14,674 bases of DNA from Pseudomonadota bacterium (GTDB lineage Bacteria > Pseudomonadota > Gammaproteobacteria > Burkholderiales > Gallionellaceae), in NCBI GenBank assembly GCA_021822115.1, contig JAJZSA010000064.1:1-14674 (forward strand). Reading direction: 5' to 3'. The position numbers and the translations under genes were made by a program. The notes below the pieces were generated by a model. That model was not told the origin of the DNA. It did no database searches and was given only the letters and a program-made list of their open reading frames with translations. Below are positions 1 through 6,341 of this stretch, one piece after another (positions within the stretch are counted from its first letter, which is position 1; the number at the start of each line of letters is the position of its first letter).

Positions 1-24
1 GGGCGAACGGCATGCTAAGGGGGA

Positions 25-684
25 ATGATGAAGAAGGAATTCTGGCTGGAGCGGTGGGAGCGGGCGGAGATCGGTTTCCATCAGGATGAGGTGAATCCGT
101 ATCTGTTGCAGTACTGGCCCGAGTTGCAGGCGGCGCCGGGCGGCGAAGTGTTCGTGCCGTTGTGCGGCAAGAGTCTGGATATGTTGTGGCTGCGCCAGCA
201 GGGGCATGCGGTGCTGGGCGTGGAGTTGAGTCCGATCGCGGTGCGCGATTTCTTTGTGGAGAACGGGCTGGCGTTGACGCATGCGAGCGCGGGGCAGTTC
301 GACCGTTGCGAGGCGGAGGGCATCCGCATCCTGTGCGGCGATTTCTTCGAGTTGACGCGCGAGCATCTGGCGCAGGTGTGCGCGGTGTATGACCGTGCGT
401 CGCTGGTGGCGTTGCCGCCGGAGATGCGGGCGCGTTATGCGCGCCATCTGGCGGAGTTGTTGCCGTCCGGCACGCCGGTGTTGCTGGTGACTTTCGATTA
501 TCCGCAGGACGAGATGAATGGCCCGCCGTTCGCGGTGTCGGTGGACGAGGTGCAGGCGTTGTATGGGGCGTATGCCGAGGTGCGTTTGCTGGCGCAGGTG
601 GATATCCTGGAACGCGAGCCGCGCTTCAAGGCGCGCGGGGTGACGCGCATGCAGGAGAACATCTTTGTGCTGACGATGAAGTGA
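25..684 (+). CDS. tpm: Thiopurine S-methyltransferase (TPMT family)
   Basis: This is a cytoplasmic SAM-dependent methyltransferase of the bacterial TPMT family. Family members methylate thiopurines, and some bacterial ones act on selenium or tellurium oxyanions; the natural substrate here cannot be told from sequence. The protein has the family N-terminus (EFWLERWERAEIGFHQ), a SAM-binding region with VFVPLCGKSLDMLWL (about residues 42-56) and VLGVELSPIAV (about 62-72), and the usual full length of about 218 residues. There are two adjacent ATGs at 25 and 28. The ribosome binding site AAGGGGG (17-23) is better spaced for the ATG at 28, which gives the family-typical MKKEFW start. It converges with the rhodanese operon, with a dRS3-like hairpin (706-725) between them. 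Its promoter lies outside the window. Confidence 0.93.
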   Translation: MMKKEFWLERWERAEIGFHQDEVNPYLLQYWPELQAAPGGEVFVPLCGKSLDMLWLRQQGHAVLGVELSPIAVRDFFVENGLALTHASAGQFDRCEAEGIRILCGDFFELTREHLAQVCAVYDRASLVALPPEMRARYARHLAELLPSGTPVLLVTFDYPQDEMNGPPFAVSVDEVQALYGAYAEVRLLAQVDILEREPRFKARGVTRMQENIFVLTMK

Positions 685-705
685 TGTTGATGTCTGCTGG
701 ACTGG

Positions 706-725
706 ATTCCCGCCTACGCGGGAAT
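706..725. repeat. dRS3-like inverted repeat, possible bidirectional terminator
   Basis: The 20 bases match ATTCCC-N8-GGGAAT, the consensus of the neisserial dRS3 repeat, and form an 8-bp stem (ATTCCCGC/GCGGGAAT) with a CTAC loop. It sits in the 61-bp gap between the convergent tpm and rhodanese genes, so it may end transcription from both sides, although there is no T-run on either strand. In Neisseria such repeats also serve as integration sites for filamentous phage; here only one copy is visible. Confidence 0.7.
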
Positions 726-745
726 GACGCGGCAGGCGAGAGGTG

Positions 746-1321
746 TCAGGCGGTGGTGAGGCCGAGCGCGCACCAGTCTTGCATGCCGCCGCGATACCAC
801 TTGAGCTTGTCCGCCGGGTAGCCGAGGGCGAGCAGGGTGCGCAGGTAGTTGGGCGTCTGGCCGCACCAGGGGCCGTTGCAGAACACGGCGAGGGTGCGCG
901 CATCGCGGTAATCGTAGCGGCCGTTAACTTCTTTCACCCCGAACGACTCAACCAGTGTCTTTTTCACGCCGGGCAGGTCGGTGGCTTCGCCCGCCATGTT
1001 CTGCGCGTAGGGCACGTTGATGGCGCCGGGGATGGTGACTTTCTCGTACCAGTCCGGTGTGCGCGAGTCGATCACCAGACAACTGGTGTCGCTGGCGGCG
1101 ATGCGTTGCAGCAGGTCCAGCAGTTCCAGCTCGCCCAGCGTTTCCACGCCTTCAGCCAGTTTGATGGGCTGGATGCAGTAGGGCGGGCAGGCGCGCGCCA
1201 CCGGCGCATATTCGGCGCGGATGGTGGCGGCCGGGTCTTGCGCGCGGGTGATGGTGACGGGGTGGCCTTGATGCTGGACGTTGATGGCGGGCAGGCCGGC
1301 GGTGATGTGATAGCTGTTCAT
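746..1321 (-). CDS. Rhodanese-like sulfurtransferase with CPPYC N-terminal segment
   Basis: This is a single-domain rhodanese of 191 residues. Rhodaneses move sulfane sulfur through a cysteine persulfide; the donor and acceptor here are unknown. The rhodanese fold spans about residues 60-188, with VIDSR (83-87), the substrate-entry motif IPGAINVPY (97-105) and the active-site loop FCNGPWCGQT, in which Cys148 is the expected catalytic residue and Cys153 a possible second thiol. The N-terminal 55 residues carry RACPPYCIQP, with Cys45 and Cys49, which is not part of the standard fold and may be a redox or metal site. There is no signal peptide, so it is probably cytoplasmic. The start ATG lies 3 bp after the zinc-ribbon gene's stop and has no strong ribosome binding site, suggesting translational coupling. 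It is the last gene of the operon. Confidence 0.88.
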   Translation of the reverse strand: MNSYHITAGLPAINVQHQGHPVTITRAQDPAATIRAEYAPVARACPPYCIQPIKLAEGVETLGELELLDLLQRIAASDTSCLVIDSRTPDWYEKVTIPGAINVPYAQNMAGEATDLPGVKKTLVESFGVKEVNGRYDYRDARTLAVFCNGPWCGQTPNYLRTLLALGYPADKLKWYRGGMQDWCALGLTTA

Positions 1322-1324
1322 CAG

Positions 1325-1480
1325 TTACTGGTTGCCGGCTTTTTCTTTGGCACATTCCGGGCAGCCTTCTTTGGGAAGGTAGGCGATGCTGTGCTTGGGG
1401 CAGCGCATCATGATGACGGTCTTGCCGTCGTGCTCGCCGCCTTCGCTGATGATGATGGAATCGTTGTCTTGCTCGCTCAT
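1325..1480 (-). CDS. 51-residue zinc-ribbon protein
   Basis: This small gene encodes an acidic protein with a C-x2-H (CPKH, residues 27-30) and C-x2-C (CPEC, 40-43) pair, a compact four-ligand zinc-ribbon arrangement. I do not recognise a named family. The ATG at 1480 is chosen over longer in-frame starts because AGGAGG sits 5 bases upstream and because the peptide beyond it is Arg/His-rich shadow sequence. It lies 35 bp after the KTSC gene and 3 bp before the rhodanese, so it belongs to the same operon. A zinc knuckle next to a rhodanese suggests a sulfur or metal-linked job, but that is only inference. Confidence 0.8.
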   Translation of the reverse strand: MSEQDNDSIIISEGGEHDGKTVIMMRCPKHSIAYLPKEGCPECAKEKAGNQ

Positions 1481-1515
1481 GCTTGCCTCCTGTGGTGGGT
1501 GTGCTGCGGCGTGAC

Positions 1516-1785
1516 TCAGCCGAAGAGTTCGTCGAGCGGGTTCTTGCCCGGGGTGGTCGGGGCGGACGAGACGCGCTGGGCGGTGAGTTCTTCTTCGATG
1601 TTGTCGCGGTAGTAGCTCCAGGCGCTGGTCGCGGTGCTGAGTCTTTGCCACATCTCTCGGCCGATGCCGCTGTATTGCAGGGTGTCGCCGTTGTCGAGCT
1701 GCACTTGCAGCAGGCGCGCCTTGGCGTCGTAACCGATGGCGCGCAGCTTGCCGGAATTGATGCGTTTCATCTCCATGGCCGGCAT
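1516..1785 (-). CDS. KTSC domain-containing protein
   Basis: This 89-residue protein matches the KTSC domain pattern: INSGKLRAIGYDAKARLLQV, then an NGDTLQYSGI strand and a helix LSTATSAWSYYRDNIEEEL. The family is often found near phage, lysyl-tRNA synthetase-like or ribosomal contexts, and its biochemical role is not settled. A flexible Ser/Thr/Pro-rich tail ends in NPLDELFG. Three in-frame ATGs lie close together (codons 1, 4 and 6). The first is preceded by GAGGT at a usable distance and lies 6 bp after the stop of the exported-protein gene, which supports coupling within one operon. The original family sequence motif is weak here, since the first lysine/threonine positions differ. Confidence 0.8.
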   Translation of the reverse strand: MPAMEMKRINSGKLRAIGYDAKARLLQVQLDNGDTLQYSGIGREMWQRLSTATSAWSYYRDNIEEELTAQRVSSAPTTPGKNPLDELFG

Positions 1786-1791
1786 GCTACC

Positions 1792-2682
1792 TCATTGCAG
1801 GATGAACGAGGTCTTGAGCGGCAGGGTGGTGTGGCCGATGTTGTCCTTGAGCGTGATGTTGACTTGCCATTCGCCGTAGGGATCGTTCTGCTCGCCGATG
1901 AATTTGATGATCGGTGCCGACAGGTAGAGATATTCCGGATGGTCGCGCAGCGAGCCTTTGAAACAGGCGGCGTCGTGCTGGGCGTAGGAGGCGCTGCCAT
2001 CGGGTCTGCGCAGGTCGATGTCGCAACTGATGTCGGCTTCGCCCTTGTCGCTGCGCATGGGGTTGCTGAAGAAGGTGAGCGCGTAGAGCGGCTGGCCCTT
2101 GTTGACGTTGCGCACGAGGTTGAAATGCGGCACGACCTGCGGGCCGGTCTGCCACTTGGCTTGCCACTCGTTGTCGTCGGTGATCAGCAGCCAGCCGCCG
2201 AAGCCGTTCTGCGCCTTGCGCTCATCGGTGTCGGGCTGGATGCGACCGAGCGGGTCCTTCCAGCCGTATTCGAGGTGTTTGAGCTGGATCTGGATGGGGC
2301 GCGGCATCATCAGGGCGACCAGGATGTATTCACGCTCACCGGGGGCGAGCAAAGAATCGCGGCGGCAGAAGGCGAAGGCCTGGTTATGCAGGCAGGTGGG
2401 CAGGCTCTCTTGCAGGATGTTCTGCGGGAAGATGCGCGCCAGGTCGGCGGGGTGGGATTCTTCCAGCAGGCAACCGTTGGGGCAGGTGACGTCGATCCAG
2501 TTGCCGTCGGTCTGTCGTTGCTGGATGTTCCAGCGGCCCTGGTTCTGCGAGACGAAGAAGGTGAAATCGGTGAGACGGCCATCCTGATGCAGGACGGCGT
2601 AATTGCCGGTGTCACTCTGGTCGAGTGCACTGGCCCATGTCGCTGCATTGAGCAGGATGCCAAGTGCCAACAGTCGGATCAT
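1792..2682 (-). CDS. Exported protein of unknown function (six cysteines)
   Basis: I do not recognise this 296-residue protein. The first 19 residues form a signal peptide (MIRLLALGILLNAATWASA, with an AxA cleavage motif), so it is probably periplasmic. The mature part is mixed beta-rich sequence with six cysteines (67, 71, 97, 106, 220, 240) that could form disulfides. The C-terminal third (GEWQVNITLKDNIGHTTLPLKTSFIL) looks like a beta-sandwich edge. An ATG at 2682 is preferred over a longer frame reaching 2856: it has GGGGAG 5 bases upstream, starts the signal peptide, and the upstream codons overlap the promoter and leader RNA. It is the first gene of a four-gene operon behind leader element A. 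The family could not be assigned without a database search. Confidence 0.82.
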   Translation of the reverse strand: MIRLLALGILLNAATWASALDQSDTGNYAVLHQDGRLTDFTFFVSQNQGRWNIQQRQTDGNWIDVTCPNGCLLEESHPADLARIFPQNILQESLPTCLHNQAFAFCRRDSLLAPGEREYILVALMMPRPIQIQLKHLEYGWKDPLGRIQPDTDERKAQNGFGGWLLITDDNEWQAKWQTGPQVVPHFNLVRNVNKGQPLYALTFFSNPMRSDKGEADISCDIDLRRPDGSASYAQHDAACFKGSLRDHPEYLYLSAPIIKFIGEQNDPYGEWQVNITLKDNIGHTTLPLKTSFILQ

Positions 2683-2717
2683 GCAGCTCCCCTTTTTTGC
2701 ATGTGGTCGAAGGCTGC
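2683..2717 (-). promoter_or_regulatory. Ribosome binding site within a predicted local hairpin (copy A)
   Basis: On the minus strand the Shine-Dalgarno block GGGGAGCTGC (2692-2683) directly precedes the ATG. GCAGCCTTC (2717-2709) just upstream can pair with it through 8 of 9 positions (two G-U pairs, one C-A mismatch). This would cover the ribosome binding site. The pairing is read by eye and not energy-scored. Confidence 0.4.
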
Positions 2718-2736
2718 CCGCGTCGCGGGTGCGTCC

Positions 2737-2819
2737 CTTGCCCAGCCTCCTGTTCCGGTGTGATCGTCTGCGGTCCCGCGCCGTGCATGCGGTGCGATGT
2801 CCCTGGACGTTCCTGCAAG
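2737..2819 (-). promoter_or_regulatory. Leader RNA element, copy A (riboswitch-like)
   Basis: This 83-nt stretch lies in the 5' leader of the exported-protein operon and is homologous to copies B (5314-5397) and C (10123-10205). It starts CTTGCAG and ends ACAGGAGGCTGGGCAAG. Proposed fold: P1 CUUGC/GCAAG closes the element; P2 is CGUC/GACG with a conserved C-A mismatch inside (CGUCC...AGACG); P3 is GCACCG/CGGCGC with loop CAUGCA and one mismatch; P4 is CCGG/CUGG with loop AACAGGAGG. The element begins about 1 nt from the predicted transcription start and ends 54 nt before the start codon. A GC-rich hairpin (2717-2729) lies between the element and the start codon. The class is not recognised. 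Confidence 0.7.
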
Positions 2820-2827
2820 CGGTGCTG

Positions 2828-2856
2828 AATCTAGTGGCAGTCCTGCGGCTTGTCAA
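2828..2856 (-). promoter_or_regulatory. Promoter of the exported-protein operon
   Basis: On the minus strand TTGACA (2856-2851) is separated by 17 bp from TAGATT (2833-2828), a near-consensus sigma70 promoter. Predicted transcription starts near 2820. The TGA stop codon of the diguanylate cyclase (2855-2853) lies inside the -35 hexamer. Confidence 0.8.
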
Positions 2857-5246
2857 TGCAGCGCTCGCCCTCCGTTATTGTCGATGAGCGGACCTTCGCT
2901 GAAGTGATAACGGTTGCGTCCGGCTTCCTTGGCGCGGTACATGGCGGCATCCCCGCGATTGAGGATGTCGTCCGGCTTGTCGTGGCGTCCTTTGAACAGC
3001 GTGATGCCGATGCTGCTGGAGCAGTGATGCACGATGCCCATGGCCGGTCCGTCCTTGATCTCGTGCAGGTGGTAGGGCTCGGCCAGCGCCTTGAGCACCT
3101 TCTCGGCGACGGTGCGGGCCTGTTCCTGCATGGTCTCGGCATCTTCGGCGAGCTCACCCAGCAGGATGATGAATTCGTCGCCGCCGTAGCGGGCGACGGT
3201 GTCCACTTCGCGTACGCAGGCATTCAGACGTTGTGCGACATCGCCCAGCAGGATATCGCCCGCCTCATGGCCGAAGCGGTCGTTGAGCGGTTTGAAGTTG
3301 TCCAGGTCGAGGAACAGCAGCGCCCCCCAGGTGCCGTTGCGCCGGCTGCTGGCGAGCGCCTTGTCGAGCCGGTCGCCGAGCATGCGCCGGTTGGGCAAAC
3401 CGGTGAGCGAGTCGTAATAGGCGAGGGAATAGATCTGCTGCTCGGTCTCCTTGCGCTTGCTGATGTCGCGGCAGAAGGCGACGTGATATTCCTGGTCGTC
3501 GAACTTCACGTAATTGGCCGACACCTCGATCGGGAGGAGGGTGCCGTCCTTGCGCCGGTGGCGCGTCTCGAACAGGCGGTTGCCCATCACCTTGATCGCT
3601 TCCCAGTTGCGCTGCCAGTGTGCAGGCGGGAAATCCGGGTCGAGGTCGGAGATGTGGAACTTGAGCAATTCCTCGCGCGTGTAGCCGAGCGTGGCGCAGG
3701 CCTTGTTGTTGACATAGCGGATATGGCCTTGGCGGTCGAGCCAGAAGATCTCGTCGAAGGCGTTGTCCATGGCGAACTTGGACAGCTTGAGCTGGGTCTC
3801 CGCTTTCTTGCGTTCGGTGATGTCCACACCGCTGCCGATGTAGCCGAGGAACTCGCCTTGTTCATTGAAGCGCGGCACGCCGTGATCGACGATCCAGCGG
3901 TATTCTCCGCTGTGATGGCGCAGGCGGTATTCCAGGGTGAAGTCGTGACGGGCGTCGAAAGCCGCGAGGTAGCCATGCAGGCATTCCTCGCGATCCTCCG
4001 GATGCACGCCTTGCAGCCAGCCATCGCCCAGTTCCTGCTCCAGCGTGCGTCCGGTGAAATCCAGCCACACCTGGTTGAAATGTGTGCAGGCCTTGTCCGG
4101 GCCGGCGGTCCAGATCAGCACCGATTCGTTCTTGGCCAGCACGCGCAGGTTGTCTTCGCTCTTGCGCAATGCCGAGACGGCGTTCTCCGCGCGTTGCAGC
4201 GAGGTGCGCGCCTGCGACAGCGCGTTGATCAGGAAGAACAGCAGGATGCTGGTGAAGGTGCCGCCGAAGAAGAACATCTTGGCTTTGCTGTAATCCGGGC
4301 TGAATTGCGAGACCTTGTCGTGTTCCAGTTGCAAGGTCCAGGTGTGGTCGTTGAACGATATCCTTTGCAGGATCGCATCCGGTGCAGCGGGACTTTCCGG
4401 CTCGTTGTCGCTGGCATAGAGCAGGGCGTTGGCGTCGGGCATGGCGCCGTCATAGACGCGCAGGCGGATGCCCAGTTTGAGCAGGTCGATATGGGCGCCT
4501 TTCAGGATGGTGTCGATCATGTTGCCCATGCGGAACGGGCTGTAGACCCAGCCTTGCAACGCGGCGCGACGCTGGGCCACGGTGTCGAGCGGCATGCCGT
4601 GGCGATAGAGCGGGATGTACATCAGCGTGCCGGCCTGGATGTCTTGTGTGGTCTCCTGCACCAGTTTGACCTTGGCGGAGAGTGCGGCGCGGCCGCTATC
4701 GCGTGCGCGCTCCATGGCGGCGCGCCGCGTCGGCTCGGCGAACATGTCGTAGCCGAAGGCACGCTGGTTACGGGCGTCGAAGGGTTCGAGATAAACGATG
4801 GAACTGTACTGGTCTCGCTTGCCTTGCGGCCAGACGATGTATTCGGGGAAACCTTCGCGGCGCACGCTGTCGATGTGGCGGGCCAGCTGTGCCGGCGTGA
4901 GCCAGGCGGCGTAACCCACGCCTTGCACGCAATCGAAATGCTCGTCCAGTTCCAGACGGCGGACATAGCGCTGCCATTCGCTGCGTCCTACCTCTTCCGA
5001 AGCATCGAACAATGCGGCTGCTCCCAGCAACACTTGTTCATGGGAAGCGAGCGTGTTGAGCAGGTGCATGCGGATATCGTCGGCGGCGGCGACGAAACGT
5101 TCTCGTGCGAGGAGTTCGGCATCGACCTTGGCGTCGTAGCCGAGATAAAGTGAAACGCTGATGCCTAACAGCATGGCCAGGAGGCCATGCAGGCAGAACG
5201 ATCGGCTGTCGGCCATGTGTGACATGGCCCGTTTCTCTGGAAGCAT
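2853..5246 (-). CDS. Membrane diguanylate cyclase, CHASE-PAS-PAS-GGDEF
   Basis: This protein is predicted to make cyclic di-GMP from two GTP at the inner membrane in response to a periplasmic signal. From the chosen start it has 797 residues: a transmembrane segment (about 17-37), a periplasmic CHASE domain (about 70-260), a second transmembrane segment (about 323-345), two PAS/PAC domains (about 358-480 and 485-605) and a GGDEF domain (about 608-785). The catalytic motif GGDEF (688-692) is intact, as is the product-inhibition I-site RxxD (REVD, 679-682). No EAL domain follows. The start is uncertain: ATGs at 5246, 5225 and 5216 are in frame and none has a strong ribosome binding site. The ATG at 5246 is preferred because its context, GAG-TGT-CTGCA-ATG, resembles the GGGAGCTGCATG block of copies A and C. 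It has its own promoter and leader element B. Confidence 0.92.
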   Translation of the reverse strand: MLPEKRAMSHMADSRSFCLHGLLAMLLGISVSLYLGYDAKVDAELLARERFVAAADDIRMHLLNTLASHEQVLLGAAALFDASEEVGRSEWQRYVRRLELDEHFDCVQGVGYAAWLTPAQLARHIDSVRREGFPEYIVWPQGKRDQYSSIVYLEPFDARNQRAFGYDMFAEPTRRAAMERARDSGRAALSAKVKLVQETTQDIQAGTLMYIPLYRHGMPLDTVAQRRAALQGWVYSPFRMGNMIDTILKGAHIDLLKLGIRLRVYDGAMPDANALLYASDNEPESPAAPDAILQRISFNDHTWTLQLEHDKVSQFSPDYSKAKMFFFGGTFTSILLFFLINALSQARTSLQRAENAVSALRKSEDNLRVLAKNESVLIWTAGPDKACTHFNQVWLDFTGRTLEQELGDGWLQGVHPEDREECLHGYLAAFDARHDFTLEYRLRHHSGEYRWIVDHGVPRFNEQGEFLGYIGSGVDITERKKAETQLKLSKFAMDNAFDEIFWLDRQGHIRYVNNKACATLGYTREELLKFHISDLDPDFPPAHWQRNWEAIKVMGNRLFETRHRRKDGTLLPIEVSANYVKFDDQEYHVAFCRDISKRKETEQQIYSLAYYDSLTGLPNRRMLGDRLDKALASSRRNGTWGALLFLDLDNFKPLNDRFGHEAGDILLGDVAQRLNACVREVDTVARYGGDEFIILLGELAEDAETMQEQARTVAEKVLKALAEPYHLHEIKDGPAMGIVHHCSSSIGITLFKGRHDKPDDILNRGDAAMYRAKEAGRNRYHFSEGPLIDNNGGRALH

Positions 5247-5313
5247 TGCAGACACTCGCCCTTTCCCCCGAATTGGACGACGCACACACGATGTCGCGTG
5301 TGCATGATGTTCG

Positions 5314-5397
5314 CTTGCGCCAGCCTCCTGTTCTGGTATGCACCGTCTATGCTTCGCGCCATGCGTGTGGGACGATAGGTAAGGACGGGACTGCAAG
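5314..5397 (-). promoter_or_regulatory. Leader RNA element, copy B, upstream of the diguanylate cyclase
   Basis: This 84-nt copy starts CTTGCAG and ends ACAGGAGGCTGGCGCAAG. Proposed pairs: P1 CUUGC/GCAAG; P2 CCGUC/GACGG, where copy C has GCGUC/GACGC (a compensatory change); P3 GUCCCA/UGGCGC with loop CACGCA, so the loop-closing pair is A-U where copies A and C have G-C; P4 CCAG/CUGG with loop AACAGGAGG. UUGCAG at its 5' end can also pair with CUGCAA at the proposed start codon (6 bp). A hairpin (5282-5287 with 5298-5303) lies between the element and the gene. The element ends 67 nt before the ATG at 5246. Confidence 0.7.
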
Positions 5398-5407
5398 AAT
5401 CGTGATG

Positions 5408-5436
5408 AATCTAGGGGTTGTTTGGCAGCATGTCAA
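5408..5436 (-). promoter_or_regulatory. Promoter of the diguanylate cyclase gene
   Basis: On the minus strand TTGACA (5436-5431) and TAGATT (5413-5408) are 17 bp apart. The hexamers and spacing are identical to promoter A. The predicted transcription start is near 5401, a few bases before leader element B. It overlaps a divergent candidate promoter for the histidine phosphatase. Confidence 0.8.
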
Positions 5437-5449
5437 TGATTTTTAATAT
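5422..5449 (+). promoter_or_regulatory. Candidate promoter of the histidine phosphatase gene
   Basis: TTGGCA (5422-5427) and TAATAT (5444-5449) are 16 bp apart on the plus strand, in an unusually AT-rich patch 28 bp before the start codon. It overlaps the divergent cyclase promoter, so the two could compete for RNA polymerase. Confidence 0.4.
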
Positions 5450-5476
5450 AAAGCCTCAATAGCGAGAGGGGTAATC

Positions 5477-6010
5477 ATGAAGTTATGCCTGGTACGGCAC
5501 GGGGAGAGCGAAGGCAATGTCGTGCATGAGATCAACGATGATCCGCGACGCGTGGTGAACCTGACTGCACGTGGGCGCGAGCAGGCCGCGGCGGCGGCAC
5601 AGCGCTTGCGCGAGGTGTCGTTCACCCATGCTTATGTCTCACAGTTTCCGCGCGCGCAGCAGACCATGGATATCCTGTTGCAGCACCATGCCTTGCAGGC
5701 GCGCGTGGATGCCAGGCTGAACGAGCGTTTGTCGGGCATGGATGGCCAGCATGTCGATGTGTTCAACGACTTCGTGCGTGCCGACTACTTGCACATCAAA
5801 CCGCCGCATGGGGAATCGTTCATCGAGCAGATGGCGCGCCTGCGCAGTTTCCTGGATGACGCGGCGTCACGCCATCCGCAGGGGGCGGTGCTGGTGGTGT
5901 CGCACGAGAATCCCATCGTGGCGGTGCTCACCTTGTTGAGCGATACGCCGCAGCAGACTTGCTTGCGCAAGTTGCATAACTGCGAGGTGGTGGAGGTCGA
6001 CTGGCGTTAG
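5477..6010 (+). CDS. Histidine phosphatase family protein (phosphoglycerate mutase-like)
   Basis: This is a 177-residue member of the histidine phosphatase superfamily, probably cytoplasmic. The phosphate pocket is complete: LVRHGES (Arg7 and the phosphorylated His8), Arg59 in the SQFPRAQQT motif, Glu83 in LNERLSG, and the second histidine His143 in VVSHENP. The size and motif set fit a small phosphatase of the PhoE/SixA/GpmB type, but the substrate cannot be inferred. GAGAGGGG lies 6 bases before the ATG. It diverges from the diguanylate cyclase, and its stop codon overlaps that of the convergent SemiSWEET gene. Confidence 0.88.
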   Translation: MKLCLVRHGESEGNVVHEINDDPRRVVNLTARGREQAAAAAQRLREVSFTHAYVSQFPRAQQTMDILLQHHALQARVDARLNERLSGMDGQHVDVFNDFVRADYLHIKPPHGESFIEQMARLRSFLDDAASRHPQGAVLVVSHENPIVAVLTLLSDTPQQTCLRKLHNCEVVEVDWR

Positions 6011-6294
6011 GTGGGGAGGTCGTCGTCGCGCCGGCGCGTCTCGATGATCTTCAGCCACAGCACGATGGAGGCGAGCAGCAGGGTGATGAAGTTGGCGGCG
6101 ATCACCGGCGTGCTGCCGATGGCGATGCCGTAGCCCAGCCATAGCGCCACGCCCAGCGTGAACATCGCATACATCGGTAGCGAGATGCCGGACAGGTCGC
6201 GCGTGCGCCAGGATTGCCAGGCTTGCGGTACGAAGGCGAGCGTGGTCAGGAAGGCGGCGGGATAGCCGAGCAGGTTGCCGAGTTCAGTCGTCAT
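6007..6294 (-). CDS. SemiSWEET-type (PQ-loop) small sugar transporter
   Basis: This 95-residue membrane protein has the three-helix layout of bacterial SemiSWEETs, which work as dimers to pass sugars or other small solutes across the inner membrane. The PQ motif is at residues 23-24 (AFVPQAWQSWRTRDLSGIS), followed by the conserved basic and serine-rich turn. Helices are at about 8-27, 39-59 and 61-83, and the tail is charged (RRRDDD). The ATG at 6294 is chosen because GGAG lies 8 bases upstream; a GTG at 6303 would add three residues and overlap that site. Its stop overlaps the convergent phosphatase stop. The cargo is unknown. Confidence 0.87.
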   Translation of the reverse strand: MTTELGNLLGYPAAFLTTLAFVPQAWQSWRTRDLSGISLPMYAMFTLGVALWLGYGIAIGSTPVIAANFITLLLASIVLWLKIIETRRRDDDLPT

Positions 6295-6341
6295 GGCATG
6301 CACTCCGATGGCGCACCGCCGGATGGCGGGCGGCGCGCATT

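Noticed and set aside
1478..1500. Fourth leader element at the zinc-ribbon gene (ACAGGAGGCAAGC)
   Set aside because: Only a short resemblance through a normal AGGAGG ribosome binding site; the CTTGCAG start, the P2/P3 parts and a promoter are missing.
2850..5153. A 767-codon plus-strand open frame opposite the diguanylate cyclase
   Set aside because: The minus strand encodes recognisable CHASE, PAS and GGDEF domains. The plus frame is Val/Ala/Glu-rich antisense sequence, typical of GC-rich DNA, with no known domain. Similar long antisense frames (743-1612, 1483-2763, 6360-7400, 8183-9343, 11699-13435) are rejected for the same reason.
5304..5330. AGGAGG in element B as a ribosome binding site for a leader peptide starting at ATG 5304
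   Set aside because: The spacing to the ATG is too long (17 nt) and copies A and C have no equivalent start codon. The block is conserved without a reading frame.
5246..5396. N-terminal extension of the cyclase to a TTG at 5396
   Set aside because: It would translate through leader element B, starts only a few bases after the predicted transcription start, and adds low-quality His/Arg-rich sequence before the transmembrane segment.
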